From Candidatus Kapaibacterium sp. (GTDB lineage: Bacteria; Bacteroidota; Ignavibacteria; Kapaibacteriales; UBA4661), in NCBI GenBank assembly GCA_025455065.1, contig JALONG010000037.1:1-47547 (forward strand): a stretch of DNA of 47,547 bases, given 5' to 3'. Both the position numbers and the translations under genes were made by a program. Positions 15,085-24,730 of this stretch are shown here, in pieces (positions within the stretch are counted from its first letter, which is position 1; each line of letters begins with the position of its first letter). The notes below the pieces were generated by a model. It saw nothing but the letters and a program-made list of their open reading frames with translations, had not been told where the DNA came from and ran no database searches.

Positions 15085-15200
15085 TTCGACGCAGATTTTC
15101 ATGATTACACTGATTGCTCAGATTTCAGAATTGTTTTCGGGTTATTGTTTGCGTTTGAACATCCATGATAATCCGTTGAATCATGACAATCTGCGTCGAA
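15085..15200. repeat. Intergenic palindrome B (22-bp arms)
   Basis: The arm 15085-15106 (ttcgacgcagattttcatga...) and arm 15179-15200 are inverted copies matching at 21 of 22 places, separated by 72 bp. It lies between guanylate kinase and the methyltransferase, both on the minus strand. It resembles the dispersed intergenic palindromes at 11364 and 43791 in build but not in exact words. Confidence 0.6.
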
Positions 15201-15271
15201 AAATTTCTGACCTAAACAGATACGAAGGAATTTCTATTTGTTCGTGAGGGGCTTGGAAAGAGGCTTACGAT

Positions 15272-15841
15272 TCAACGCGCATACCGCTCAACAAGGTTTC
15301 GTGCCTCTTGGAAGGCTTTTTCGAGGTCGTCATTGACGATAATTTCATCGAATTTGTCCTGCTCTGCCATTTCCATTTCTGCCCGTGCCAGACGGAGTTT
15401 CAGTTGGTCTGCGGATTCGGTATTGCGCTCGGAAAGCCGCTTGGCGAGTGTTTCCATGCTTGGCGGAGCAACAAAAATCAGCAACGATTCTTCGGGATAA
15501 ACACGTTGCAAACTCAGTGCGCCTTTTACGTCAATATCGAACACAAGGCTTTTTCCGGCTTCCAAAGCGCTCTGTATCTCGCTTTTGAGTGTGCCGTAAT
15601 AATTCCCGAAAATTTGTTCGTACTCTGCCAAATCACCGCGTTTGATAGCGTCTTCAAATTCTGCCGCGCTGAGAAAATAATAATCCTTCCCATGCGTTTC
15701 TTTCTCGCGGCGCTGCCGTGTAGTGGCAGAGATGGAGAACCGCATAAAATCGTAATTTGCAAGCAAGTGTTTCGCAATCGTGGTTTTGCCTGCACCGCTT
15801 GGCGCTGAGAAAATAAACAATCGTTTTCGGGCGTGATTCAT
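15272..15841 (-). CDS. gmk: Guanylate kinase
   Basis: This protein has 189 residues, the usual length. It phosphorylates GMP to GDP with ATP in purine nucleotide supply. The P-loop SAPSGAGKTT is at residues 12-21. The GMP-binding segment follows (SISATTRQRREKETHGKDYYF, with the family RxxR.gE..G.dY), then YGTLKSEIQSALEAGKSLVFDID and the lid with RLSERNTES. The C-terminal FDEIIVNDDLEKAFQ is also standard. All catalytic residues are intact. It is transcribed divergently from the pentapeptide gene at 16098. Confidence 0.96.
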   Translation of the reverse strand: MNHARKRLFIFSAPSGAGKTTIAKHLLANYDFMRFSISATTRQRREKETHGKDYYFLSAAEFEDAIKRGDLAEYEQIFGNYYGTLKSEIQSALEAGKSLVFDIDVKGALSLQRVYPEESLLIFVAPPSMETLAKRLSERNTESADQLKLRLARAEMEMAEQDKFDEIIVNDDLEKAFQEARNLVERYAR

Positions 15842-15941
15842 GGCTGAAGCTACAAGGTAAACTTTTTTATGCGAGAAAGGTGTTTATCAAGCGAAAGGTG
15901 CTTGTCGAACGAAAATTATTTCACGGAACGCGCCGTAATAA

Positions 15942-15971
15942 TTGACAACGAAACGGCAATTTGCTAATTTT
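15942..15971 (+). promoter_or_regulatory. Candidate promoter for the pentapeptide-repeat gene
   Basis: A perfect ttgaca at 15942-15947 is followed after 17 bp by taattt at 15965-15970. The same bases also read TTG...TAnnTTT, the form used by Bacteroidota sigma factors. It lies about 125 bp ahead of the start at 16098 in the divergent gap 15842-16097. Not tested; one of few such matches noticed. Confidence 0.35.
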
Positions 15972-16097
15972 AGCGCGACTGAGAAAATGAAAGTTCCACA
16001 TTCGCGCCACACACACTGCCAAGCCGCATGAAATCGCCATTGTGCGCAGTGATTCCCATTCACAATTTTTCACGTTTTCTTTTTTGAAAGCCGGACT

Positions 16098-17297
16098 ATG
16101 AAACGGATATTGAAGAAAGTTCGCACAGAAAGCAATGAACGCATGAGGCGTTTTTCTGTGGGAGCAAACAAAACACTCCGTGCAATGAAGCGTCCCGGCT
16201 GGTGGCAAAATTATATTCTTGCCAGCCCGATTCGTATTGCGGCGTTTATTTTGGGCATTATGGCGTGTGTGGTTATCAGCATTTCGCTCTGGCAGGGCGT
16301 TTACAGCGACCGCAATTTTCAAATCAATCTCATCAGCGAAATTCACGGTGTGCTGTTCGATATTTTGATTTTGGGTATTTTGATGCTTTGGCTCAATAGG
16401 CTAGGCGAGAAGCGGCTTGAGCAGAAAAAATATCAGGAAGAAATTGATGACTTTCGCAAATTGGAAAGTGTCGAAGCAAAGCAACGCATTACCGGGAACG
16501 TCCGCCGACTCAACAAATACGGCATTTCCAAGATTGATTTGCGGATGTGTTATTTGAACGAGGCGAGTTTGTCGGAAGTGAATTTATCGGGCGCAAATCT
16601 TTGGGATGCGAACCTCGCTGGGGCGAAAATGCAAGGCGCAGACTTGTCTTCAGCGATGATGCCGGGAATTATCTTGAACGATGCAAAGATGATGTGTGCT
16701 AATTTAGGCGAGGCGAATGTTTCGGGCGCAAAACTCATCAAAGTAGATTTGTGGGAAGCGAATTTGTTCAAAGCAAACTTTGAAAGTTCGGATTTAAGCG
16801 GCGCGAATTTGAGCAGCGTTAATGCGGAGCAGTCCGATTTTTCCTCCGCGATTTTAAGCGATGCAATTTTGGATGCAGCGAATTTTTCTCACGCCAATCT
16901 TCCCGGTACAATGCTGGACAATGCAAATTTAACGGGAGCAAATTTGGAATACGCAACAATGTGGAATTGTAATTTTGCCGGAGCAATTCTTTTCGGTGCG
17001 GAACTCCACCATGCAGACTGCTCCGGCTCAGTGTTTTCGGGCGCAATGCTTGCCGAAACCAATCTCGCCTACACGAATCTTTCCAATGCCGACCTTGTTC
17101 AATCGGACTTCTCCGGTGCAAACTTTGAAGCCACCAAACTCGAAGGTGCGGATTTAACAGGCGCGAACTTGCAAGGCGCACGGCATCTGAGTTTTGAGCA
17201 ATTAGCGCAAGCGCGTTCCTTGCAAGACGCAATGCTTGATGAAGACTTGCTTTCGGAAGTCCGTGAACGCACACCGCATCTGCTGAACATAGCATAA
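16098..17297 (+). CDS. Membrane pentapeptide-repeat protein
   Basis: This protein has 399 residues. Residues 1-40 are basic; two membrane segments follow at about 44-66 ([20 protein letters not shown]) and 85-100 ([16 protein letters not shown]). A short charged linker with [15 protein letters not shown] leads into about 45 pentapeptide units, residues 150-370, in the A(D/N)LxX pattern ([20 protein letters not shown] and onward). Such repeats fold into a right-handed quadrilateral beta-helix. Two N-terminal membrane helices followed by the helix on the cytosolic side suggest a membrane-tethered scaffold. No substrate or partner can be named. Confidence 0.85.
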   Translation: MKRILKKVRTESNERMRRFSVGANKTLRAMKRPGWWQNYILASPIRIAAFILGIMACVVISISLWQGVYSDRNFQINLISEIHGVLFDILILGILMLWLNRLGEKRLEQKKYQEEIDDFRKLESVEAKQRITGNVRRLNKYGISKIDLRMCYLNEASLSEVNLSGANLWDANLAGAKMQGADLSSAMMPGIILNDAKMMCANLGEANVSGAKLIKVDLWEANLFKANFESSDLSGANLSSVNAEQSDFSSAILSDAILDAANFSHANLPGTMLDNANLTGANLEYATMWNCNFAGAILFGAELHHADCSGSVFSGAMLAETNLAYTNLSNADLVQSDFSGANFEATKLEGADLTGANLQGARHLSFEQLAQARSLQDAMLDEDLLSEVRERTPHLLNIA

Positions 17298-17346
17298 ATC
17301 TTTCTTTCGCAGCATTTTTCCGAACCTTGCATCTACTCCGAAATTC

Positions 17347-18246
17347 ATGCACATCCTCCGAAATTTACGCCCCTTTTTTGTCAGCGACGCACACATTTTG
17401 GGCGATGACCAACGTGAAATTTCCTATATTTCCCCCTTTTCAGGCGATTTTTCCCGCCCGGGCGGTATGACCTTCGCAATGTCGGCGAAGATAGATTCTG
17501 CGAAGCGTTTGCAGCAATGTCCCGCTTCGGTGATTATCACCGATTTACCGCTTTCCGCACCTGAAGCCGATAAAACCTACATTCTCACCTCGAAACCGCG
17601 TTTGCAAATCGCAAAATTTTCGCACCTCTTTGCCAAACCCTCACAAAACCTTGCTTTCAGGCAGCATACCAATCCCGACGGTAGCCAAAGCGAGATTTAC
17701 TGCTCTGCTGCGGCATATATTGAAGACGATGTGTTTATTGGCGACGGAACAAGAATTTATGCGGGTTCGGTGGTGTATCGCGGTGTGCGTATTGGGAGAA
17801 ATTGCATATTGCACAGCAACTGCGTCATTGGCGCAGACGGCTTCGGCTTTGAACAAGATGAAAATGGCGATTGGTTCAAAATCGCGCATCTGGGCGGTGT
17901 GAGCATCGGTGATGCTGTTGAAATCGGTGCGGGAACGTGCATTGACCGAGGAACGTTTGACGATACAGTCGTGGGCGACAACGTGAAAATTGATAATCTC
18001 GTTCATATTGCGCATAATTGCAAAATCGGTCGCAATACCCAAATCACTGCTCAAACCATGCTTGCCGGAAGCGTGAGCGTAGGCGAAAGTGTTTGGCTTT
18101 CGCCATGCAGCGCCGTTCTGAACGGGATAACCATCGGCAACGAAGCATTTGTGGGAATGTCTGCGGTGGTGGTGAAAGATGTTGCACCGGAATCCGTCGT
18201 TATGGGCTTCCCCGCACGAGCAATTATGCGGTCTCCGGCTTCGTAG
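17347..18246 (+). CDS. lpxD: LpxD-type UDP-3-O-acyl-glucosamine N-acyltransferase
   Basis: This protein has 299 residues, shorter than the usual 330-350. It would add the second acyl chain in lipid A synthesis. The N-terminal uridine-binding part (about 1-110) is abbreviated. The left-handed beta-helix of hexapeptide repeats runs from about 118 to 285 ([20 protein letters not shown] onward). The diagnostic GADGFGFE is at about 161-168, and the HIAHN motif at 220-224 contains the probable catalytic His223. [10 protein letters not shown] is also LpxD-like. The usual neighbours lpxC, fabZ and lpxA are absent here. A related sugar N-acyltransferase for another glycan is the alternative. Confidence 0.8.
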   Translation: MHILRNLRPFFVSDAHILGDDQREISYISPFSGDFSRPGGMTFAMSAKIDSAKRLQQCPASVIITDLPLSAPEADKTYILTSKPRLQIAKFSHLFAKPSQNLAFRQHTNPDGSQSEIYCSAAAYIEDDVFIGDGTRIYAGSVVYRGVRIGRNCILHSNCVIGADGFGFEQDENGDWFKIAHLGGVSIGDAVEIGAGTCIDRGTFDDTVVGDNVKIDNLVHIAHNCKIGRNTQITAQTMLAGSVSVGESVWLSPCSAVLNGITIGNEAFVGMSAVVVKDVAPESVVMGFPARAIMRSPAS

Positions 18247-18480
18247 TGGTGCTTGAACGCGAGTAAACTGTATTTCAGTTGAATATTATGTATGAACTGA
18301 ATTATTCTAAGTAGTCGTCCCTGAAAAAGCGCTTAAATTGTTCTTAAATAACGTCTTGTTACTCAAAAATGGCAGAAATATTTGCAAGGTTTTTTGGTTC
18401 TAGTTGGATTCAGTTGGAAACAAAAGTGGCTCTACTTGGTTTTTAGTTGGAAAAATACTTTTGCATTATTCCTCAGTCAC

Positions 18481-18730
18481 GCCTGTAACAAGGCGGCTTC
18501 AGCCCCTTGTCGGTGATAATTAGTGAAGTAAGGTATTGAACCCCTTGTTACAAAGAGCGCTTCATTACTTGCGTTTGAGACGCTTGTATTTTTGTGATTC
18601 TAAATGATTTTAGTTGGGAAGCACCATAAGCCGCTTGCGGAAGCAAGGTTTGGTGCGGCTTTTGAAACAAGAGGCTTCAACCCCTTGCACCCGCTCCGAG
18701 AGAAATACAATGGGCTAAAGCCGCATTGTT
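18481..18730. repeat. Cluster of REP-like hairpins in a non-coding stretch
   Basis: The 18247-19114 stretch has no intact gene. Its middle holds repeated hairpin units built from the same words: acaagg...ccttgt at 18488-18510, ccccttgttacaaag around 18541-18555, ggcttcaaccccttg at 18673-18687 and a caatg-ggct-aaa-gccgcattg hairpin at 18708-18728. An aagccgc/gcggctt pair spans 18628-18661. The ggcttcagcccctt motif type is common around IS and REP elements. It directly precedes a transposase remnant. Confidence 0.5.
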
Positions 18731-18784
18731 ACTTGATTCTTGGTGATATTCCAATACAGTTTTCGTTTCCAATTGAAATCATTT

Positions 18785-19012
18785 AGAACCAGTCCACATC
18801 TGGTACGCCATCCTTGGCAGAAAAAAAAATCCCCCATTACCCGGAGAAGGGTCAAGCAGAGCATGGCGGCGATTTTGTTGGCAGTCGGCACACCTTCGGG
18901 CAAGCCACGACTGCGAGGTAAATCCCAAGGCTGGCAGACCAGACGACCGAGAAAAGAACCGATTCCGGTCATCTACAAAGGGCAGAAAAAGACCGAACAG
19001 GATTCATCGTGA
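18785..19012 (+). pseudogene. Transposase C-terminal remnant
   Basis: The open frame ending at 19012 reads LVRHPWQKKKSPITRRRVKQ, then SMAAILLAVGTPSGKPRLRGKSQGWQTRRP, and ends with a Lys-rich tail. A basic segment, then a short helix, then GTPxxxPxxRGKSxGW and a Lys/Arg-rich end is the characteristic C-terminus of a family of DDE transposases in which the last block reads PKPRGKSPGRxKG. Only this tail is present; the catalytic core is missing and no ATG with a leader is suitable, so it is a remnant. Exact left boundary is uncertain. Confidence 0.6.
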
Positions 19013-19114
19013 CATTGTTGCGCCCCTGCAATGACCATTGTTGCTATCCTGCACCAAACGTGCAGGGAGAACTTTATCTAAACCTCAGTATAACAAACGG
19101 CTTGGTTTTTTTTG

Positions 19115-19187
<73 letters not shown>

Positions 19188-19215
19188 ATTTGTTCTGCTT
19201 TTCTGCAATAGGCGC

Positions 19216-19989
19216 TTAGTTGTTGAACAAGCCAACAAACAAGCCTACTTGTGCGGTTAAACCCGTTGCATTGATACTTGCAGGAACACCTGTTATCGTC
19301 GAAACGTTATCGGCACGCCAGTCTTGCATAAACGAAACATTATATCCTACATTCAAACGCACCATTGAAACTAAAGTGAAGGCATATTCGATGTTCAAAT
19401 TTGGCATCACAAAAAGCATATTCGAGCGCAAACGGCGCATAGAATTTGACGTGGAGGCAATCGGAAAAATTGGATATGCTTGTGTTGCCGAAGCACTTTG
19501 GCTGATTTCGTAGTTAATTGCCCCTGTTCCGCCACGCACACCTGGAATCAATGAAAAACCTTTGAAGGGTGTCCACGCATAATCAAGACTCAACCCGAGC
19601 ATATTGATGGAGTATTCTGCTTGACGAGTTGGCTGCGAACCTGCTGAAGCGCTTTGTAGTGTGTTTGTACCACCAATGCTCATAATTCCTACACGGACAT
19701 TTGGAATGATGCCGATTGCGGCAAAGGCTTCGCCGCCAAGAAGAACGAAAGGCGAGTTAAAATTTGCGCCGACTACACTGTTTGTTAAAGTGTTCAAATC
19801 TGCTACATTCGCAAAAAGCCATGTACTGATAAATCCGCCGGAAACCGCAAAATACGGCGGCTTCGCTTCTTCCGTCGGGACATCTTCAAATGAAAATTGA
19901 TTCAATTTGTCATCTTGTGCCGATGCAACCGTAAAGTTGAGGGTTAGTGCTGCAATAGCAAGCAGAAAAAGCGAAGAAAAACGTTTCAT
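19216..19989 (-). CDS. Outer-membrane beta-barrel protein, unknown role
   Basis: This protein has 257 residues. The ATG at 19989 starts a signal peptide ending VASAQ at residue 23; an upstream in-frame ATG gives no sensible leader. After an acidic linker the mature chain shows Gly- and aromatic-rich strands, such as VRVGIMSIGG, MLGLSLDYAWTPFKGFSLIPGVRGGTG and LNVGYNVSFMQDW. It ends LTAQVGLFVGLFNN. The strand pattern suits an 8-10 stranded barrel, perhaps of the general outer-membrane beta-barrel superfamily. No motif gives a function. It lies downstream of the FadL-like gene, 128 bp away, on the same strand. Confidence 0.7.
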   Translation of the reverse strand: MKRFSSLFLLAIAALTLNFTVASAQDDKLNQFSFEDVPTEEAKPPYFAVSGGFISTWLFANVADLNTLTNSVVGANFNSPFVLLGGEAFAAIGIIPNVRVGIMSIGGTNTLQSASAGSQPTRQAEYSINMLGLSLDYAWTPFKGFSLIPGVRGGTGAINYEISQSASATQAYPIFPIASTSNSMRRLRSNMLFVMPNLNIEYAFTLVSMVRLNVGYNVSFMQDWRADNVSTITGVPASINATGLTAQVGLFVGLFNN

Positions 19990-20117
19990 TGATGCAAAAG
20001 AATGGACATGAAAAAAGTTGCGCCACAAAAATACGCGCTTCTTGCGCGAAAACCTAATCAAAACAACATTTCAGCGAGATATGAACTTGTTTTTGCACTG
20101 CTAAATTTCCAAACACA

Positions 20118-21401
20118 TTATTCGCGGAATAATGGCTGGAACCAGATTTCGCCAACATTTACCGAAAAACTAAACCGTGCAAAAAGTTCCTGACTAAGCC
20201 CGCGAGTATTTGTACCGCGTGTGCCGCCCGTTACGGCAAGGTCGAAGATAACGCGCCGTGCCACAGGTAATTGTACGCCGAACGAACCATAGAGTTCATT
20301 GATACCAACATCGCCGAATTGGAGATATTGCTGATGGTATCCCGCACCGAAGCTGTATCCAAGCGTTTCTAAAAACGATGCTGTGTAATCCGTGCTTCCT
20401 GCGATAGAAACACCTGCGCTTACGCGGTTGGAGCGTCGAAAAACGAGGTCGTCGCGGCGAACACGGTAATTCAACGCAGAAAAATCTTTCGTGCAAACAT
20501 CTGCAAGTAAGGTAACGCGATTTATCGTATAGCCAAGTCCCAATCCAAATTCTACGGGCATTGCTGCTTCCAATTGTTCATTCACGGTCGTATCGCGCAG
20601 CGCTCCCGAAAATTTGTAGTTTGCAGAGCGATTCACCAACATCGGTACGCCCGCAGCAGCCGTCAAACCAATGGTCAAATTGGGAATACCGACATACTGT
20701 AAACCAAGTTTACCATAACCGCCCGAAAGCGCATCAATAATAATGGTGCGGCTTTGTGCCAATGAACTTGTTGCGTCGGTTTGTACGTTGGCTTCCAAAT
20801 TACCGAAATTGTATTCCGCCATAACGCCCAAATGCAGTTTCGGTAAAATCTGAAACGCGCCGCCCAGATACAACGCGGTCATGCCGCCTGTACCGCGAAA
20901 AAACGTTGATGTGCTGCGGTTCGGGTCGTCGGCATTTTGTAAGACACGGTAAGCATATTGCACGTTGCTTTTGGGAACAATGCCAAACCCCGCACTAATA
21001 CCGCGTGTTGTGTCAATAGAAAACACCGCCGAAAAACCTTGCAAATACCCACCATTTTGAGCAGTCGTGCCTTGAGCATCAGTATTCAAAAACTGACGAA
21101 ACGTAAAGCCTGTCTGGAAGCGGGTTGAACGCACAGCGTTCCATGCGGCAGGATTCGCCAAATTCACCGCAAACGGTGATGTTGCGCCGATTGCCGTACC
21201 GCCAACCGCATCAAATGTCGCGCCATAGCTTTCCAAAATATCACCAAACCCGAATGCACTGTAATTCGAGCCGCCCGCCGCTTGTGCCAAAAGCAAAGAG
21301 CGGTCTGCAAAGCCGCAACAAAACGCCATTCCAACTGCAAAGCAAAAAACTACTCTTCGCAAAAGCGGGAATATGCGGTATGAACGTTGGGATAAATTCA
21401 T
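20118..21401 (-). CDS. OMPP1/FadL-like outer-membrane protein
   Basis: This protein has 427 residues with a signal region up to about LLAQAAG (residue 42). The mature start SNYSAFGFGDILESYGATFDAVGGTAIGATSPFAVNLANPAAW is the pattern of OMPP1/FadL/TodX-type barrels of the FCB group: a variable-GG segment and a conserved NPA. The rest is a large barrel rich in Gly, Tyr and Asn. Proper FadL proteins import hydrophobic molecules across the outer membrane; the relation here is distant. It starts 35 bp downstream of the lipoprotein gene at 21437, so they are probably one transcript. Confidence 0.72.
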   Translation of the reverse strand: MNLSQRSYRIFPLLRRVVFCFAVGMAFCCGFADRSLLLAQAAGGSNYSAFGFGDILESYGATFDAVGGTAIGATSPFAVNLANPAAWNAVRSTRFQTGFTFRQFLNTDAQGTTAQNGGYLQGFSAVFSIDTTRGISAGFGIVPKSNVQYAYRVLQNADDPNRSTSTFFRGTGGMTALYLGGAFQILPKLHLGVMAEYNFGNLEANVQTDATSSLAQSRTIIIDALSGGYGKLGLQYVGIPNLTIGLTAAAGVPMLVNRSANYKFSGALRDTTVNEQLEAAMPVEFGLGLGYTINRVTLLADVCTKDFSALNYRVRRDDLVFRRSNRVSAGVSIAGSTDYTASFLETLGYSFGAGYHQQYLQFGDVGINELYGSFGVQLPVARRVIFDLAVTGGTRGTNTRGLSQELFARFSFSVNVGEIWFQPLFRE

Positions 21402-21436
21402 GGAACGTTGTTAATGCTATGTGGGTGAGGCTGCAA

Positions 21437-22846
21437 TTAACGCGGGACAGTGTAGCGCCGCGAGTAAGTAATGACAAGGCGTGGTCTGAACTGCGGATTT
21501 TGCTCACGCAAGCCGTAAAACACAATACGCGAAGTGGTTTGTTCTTCATCAGAACGAGCGATTATAGCCTGACCAGCGTTATTGATAATTGTTTCGGGGC
21601 GCAGTTGCAATATCAGGCGCTGTTTACCGCCTTCTTTGACGATATTTTCGACAACAGTGTTCAAATTAGGAAAAGCAGTCGTTAATTGTCCGGTAAAAAT
21701 ATACCGCGCTGTGCCGGTAGTATTATCAAAAAAACCTACTGCCGACGGCGGATTTACGACGTTTCTGCGCGATTCAAAAGGACGGCTCACGCTGGGGAAG
21801 GATGCCGTTTGTTCAAAATACAGTTGCAAAGAACGCGGGAAACCCTGATTGCTGATTGTTGAACGAACTGTATCAACAGGCATTACTAATTCTGCACGGT
21901 GAATAGCAGCAAAGGGCGGTAAACTTGAAAGGTCAAACGCAAGTTGTGTCCGCAATGCCGCGCCACCCTGCACAACGATTGATTCATTAACATTTGTGGG
22001 CAACGCCGCGCGGACGATACTTGCATGAGCAAATTGATTAAAAACCACTCTCGTTTCCTCAGAATCACTTTGGCGCTTGATTCTCACAATAACGCTTGCA
22101 AGCCCCGTGTGTGCGTACATCGTGCGTGAAAGTGCTGCATTGGGAACAAGCGCCAAACCATCCACATTTTGCCATGTAACTTCATTTGCCTGTAACCAAC
22201 GAATTATTAGCTGTTTGTCTGTAATGGGAATAGGGAGTTTTCTTGTCAAACTCTGCGAAGCGTCAATACGATTGCCAACGGTGTTTTGATACACGCCAAC
22301 TTGCTGCCCAATAAGTGCGGGGTCTTCAAGGTAAATGGTATTCCGAAGATTGTCCGTGTACCAAGGGCGATTCAACGCATGAACACGAAAAGGAGAAAAC
22401 TGACCAAGACTATCGCCCAAAACAAAGGTACTTGGTGCAAGTAAGAGTGAAGCCGAAACAATATCATTTGGCTGAAGGTTGCCATAAAGCGCTTGACGAG
22501 CGCTATCAGTAAGACTTTGCGGGTTAAAACTGAGAAACGTTGTTGCAGTTATTTTTGACGAAGGCATATCGTTCATCACGGCAGCACCGATAAACGCAGG
22601 AGAGGTAAAAGCTGGAGTGGAAATATCCTGCGTGAGTTTCGGTGTAATCTGCCCTACAAGGGAACCGGTAATAAGCGGCAAAGTATCGGAACTCACCGTA
22701 ACAAGATTCAAACTCTCATTCGGCAGCGTTCCCGCACCGACAGGACCCGGCGGGTCGTTACAGGAAATGGTGTAAAGGCAGAGGATACCGAGAAGATAAA
22801 AGCGGATACCGACAAGCCAAACATTACGTTGATGAAAAATAGCCAC
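21437..22846 (-). CDS. DUF4270-like secreted lipoprotein
   Basis: This protein has 469 residues. Residues 10-30 form a lipoprotein signal ending YTISCN. The mature chain starts with a Pro/Gly linker and VGAGTLPNESLNLVTVSSDTLPLITG, then repeated beta-strand units with LSFNPQSLTDSARQALYG. In Bacteroidota a DUF4270 lipoprotein is a common neighbour of glycogen synthase, and that is the arrangement here, with glgA just upstream at 23020-24516. DUF4270 proteins are secreted and of unknown function. The family assignment rests on length, signal, sequence style and synteny, not on a search. Confidence 0.62.
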   Translation of the reverse strand: MAIFHQRNVWLVGIRFYLLGILCLYTISCNDPPGPVGAGTLPNESLNLVTVSSDTLPLITGSLVGQITPKLTQDISTPAFTSPAFIGAAVMNDMPSSKITATTFLSFNPQSLTDSARQALYGNLQPNDIVSASLLLAPSTFVLGDSLGQFSPFRVHALNRPWYTDNLRNTIYLEDPALIGQQVGVYQNTVGNRIDASQSLTRKLPIPITDKQLIIRWLQANEVTWQNVDGLALVPNAALSRTMYAHTGLASVIVRIKRQSDSEETRVVFNQFAHASIVRAALPTNVNESIVVQGGAALRTQLAFDLSSLPPFAAIHRAELVMPVDTVRSTISNQGFPRSLQLYFEQTASFPSVSRPFESRRNVVNPPSAVGFFDNTTGTARYIFTGQLTTAFPNLNTVVENIVKEGGKQRLILQLRPETIINNAGQAIIARSDEEQTTSRIVFYGLREQNPQFRPRLVITYSRRYTVPR

Positions 22847-22940
22847 AAAAATTTATCGAAAGTGAAAGTGTGTGTGCGAAAAAACTCACGTGAAAAGCGC
22901 GAAAAACCGAGGTTTTCGGGTGGTTTGGTTTTCAGACAAG

Positions 22941-22966
22941 AAAGTGCAAACCGAGGCTTGCACTTT
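22941..22966 (-). terminator. Hairpin downstream of glgA
   Basis: aaagtgcaa (22941-22949) pairs perfectly with ttgcacttt (22958-22966), an 8-nt loop. It lies 54 bp after the glgA stop. The following U-run is weak, so termination would be modest. Confidence 0.5.
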
Positions 22967-23019
22967 GACTATCTGCCGTTAAGGTTACGATAAAATCTTC
23001 GATTGCTCAATGCTTGCTA

Positions 23020-24516
23020 TCAATGCTTACCATTCGCTTGAATTTGCAAAACTTTACGATAGACATCCTCGTATTTGCGTGAGGAATTGTTCCATGAATG
23101 GTCTTCGGTCATACCATTTTTCATCAGCTTGCGCCACAGTGCTTTGTCTTTGTAGATTTCAAGCGCTCTCTGGACGGCTTCCAGCATATCGGCTGCTTTG
23201 TATTCTTCAAAGACAAATCCATTGCCTTTTTTACTTGTTGCGTCAAACTCATGTACCGTGTCTTGCAGACCGCCTGTTGCCCGAACAATAGGTACAGAGC
23301 CATATGCAAAGGAATACATCTGATTCAAACCGCAAGGCTCAAAGAGCGAAGGCATCAAATACATATCTGAACCGGCTTCCATAAGGTGCGAAAGGTTTTC
23401 ATCGAAGCCAATTTTTACGCTCATTTTTTGCGGATATTTCTTCATTGTTGCCAAAAGCCATTCTTCAATCTCTTTATCGCCTTCACCAAGAATAACCAAC
23501 TGTATATTTTCCTTGAACAATTTTTCGGCAGCCTGCTTTAGTAAGCCAAAGCCCTTATGTTCGACAAGGCGCGAAACCATAGCAATCACGGGAGTTTCGG
23601 GCTTGAAGTCAAGATTGAATTTTTTCACCAAGGCTTCTTTGTTGTCTTCTTTTTTATCAATCGTATCAACCGTGTAGCGCTTGGTAATAAGTTTATCTTT
23701 TTCCGGTGTCCAGATCGTCGTGTCAATGCCGTTGATAATCGGCGTATAAACATCTTTACGGGCTTTGAGAAGCGTATTTAAGCCGTCGGTGAGTTTTGCA
23801 TCATTCAAAAGCTGCTCACCGTAACTTTTACTCACGGTTGTAATGTGGTCGGCATACATAATGCCGGCTTTCATAAAATTGAGTTTGTTTTTATGCTTCA
23901 AATTCTCCAATGCGCTTTCAGGCAGACCTGTTTTGTGAAACGTGTCTTTCAGCGAGAAAACTCCTTGATTGCTGACGTTGTGAATCGTAAAAACAATTTT
24001 GGTATTTTTGAATTGTTGTGCGTAAATTGTTCGCATATATGCAGCCACAAGCGCCGTGTGCCAATCGTTCACGTGAACAACTTGTGGAATCCAGCCAAGC
24101 AATGTACAGGTTTGGATAACGGAACGAGCAAAAAAGATAAACCGCTCGTCATTATCTTCATATTCAGCACCACTTTCGGGGTCGCTGTACAAGCCCCATT
24201 TCGAGTCGAAATACGGTTTGTTCGTCGTCATATAGGCTTGCACTTTTGTGCGCGTATTGACGATAGAAGAAGATTTAACGGTAGCAAACTCACGCACCGA
24301 ACCGACATCAATCGGAATATCTTTCAAGCGATTGATTTCGTGAATTTTGTTTTTGCGTTCACTGATTGCGCCGTATTTCGGGAGCATCACGCGAACATCA
24401 TGTTCGAGGTCGCGCAGTGCCAGAGGCAGCCCGTATGCTACGTCTGCCACACCGCCGGTTTTCGCAATCGGGTAAATCTCGCTTGCGACAAAGAGAATAC
24501 TTAGAGGTTTTGCCAT
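23020..24516 (-). CDS. glgA: Glycogen/starch synthase (GT5)
   Basis: This protein has 498 residues. It extends alpha-1,4-glucan chains using ADP-glucose (or a similar donor). The ATG at 24516 opens MAKPLSILFVASEIYPIAKTGGVADV, whose KTGG loop (residues 19-22) binds the donor phosphates. The N-terminal catalytic domain continues with VVHVNDWHTALVAAYMRT; the GT5 C-terminal domain has VIAMVSRLVEHKGFGLL and EPCGLNQMYSFAYGSVPIVRATGGLQDTV, where the Glu of the EPCGLxQ motif is catalytic. All blocks are intact. A longer upstream frame is rejected as it lacks family similarity. Glycogen storage is inferred. Confidence 0.95.
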   Translation of the reverse strand: MAKPLSILFVASEIYPIAKTGGVADVAYGLPLALRDLEHDVRVMLPKYGAISERKNKIHEINRLKDIPIDVGSVREFATVKSSSIVNTRTKVQAYMTTNKPYFDSKWGLYSDPESGAEYEDNDERFIFFARSVIQTCTLLGWIPQVVHVNDWHTALVAAYMRTIYAQQFKNTKIVFTIHNVSNQGVFSLKDTFHKTGLPESALENLKHKNKLNFMKAGIMYADHITTVSKSYGEQLLNDAKLTDGLNTLLKARKDVYTPIINGIDTTIWTPEKDKLITKRYTVDTIDKKEDNKEALVKKFNLDFKPETPVIAMVSRLVEHKGFGLLKQAAEKLFKENIQLVILGEGDKEIEEWLLATMKKYPQKMSVKIGFDENLSHLMEAGSDMYLMPSLFEPCGLNQMYSFAYGSVPIVRATGGLQDTVHEFDATSKKGNGFVFEEYKAADMLEAVQRALEIYKDKALWRKLMKNGMTEDHSWNNSSRKYEDVYRKVLQIQANGKH

Positions 24517-24692
24517 ATATTGTATTCGGAGCCGATACGTGGAAATTTTGACAAAGCCCTCAATATACGCAATTTTTTCGACAAAATCAAGACTGCCAAA
24601 GAACGTAAGTGCAGCAAAACAAGTGAAGAACGCCGCAAAGCATGGGTTCGCGTTCATTTTTGATTGTCAATTTACCTGCTTTTTCTTGTGCA

Positions 24693-24719
24693 AATAATTC
24701 CACTCAATGCGGAATTATT
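24693..24719 (-). terminator. Hairpin downstream of the barrel gene at 24731
   Basis: aataattcc (24693-24701) pairs perfectly with ggaattatt (24711-24719). It lies 11 bp after the stop at 24731 on the minus strand. The U-run after it is short. It separates this gene from glgA. Confidence 0.5.
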
Positions 24720-24730
24720 GACTCACAGAT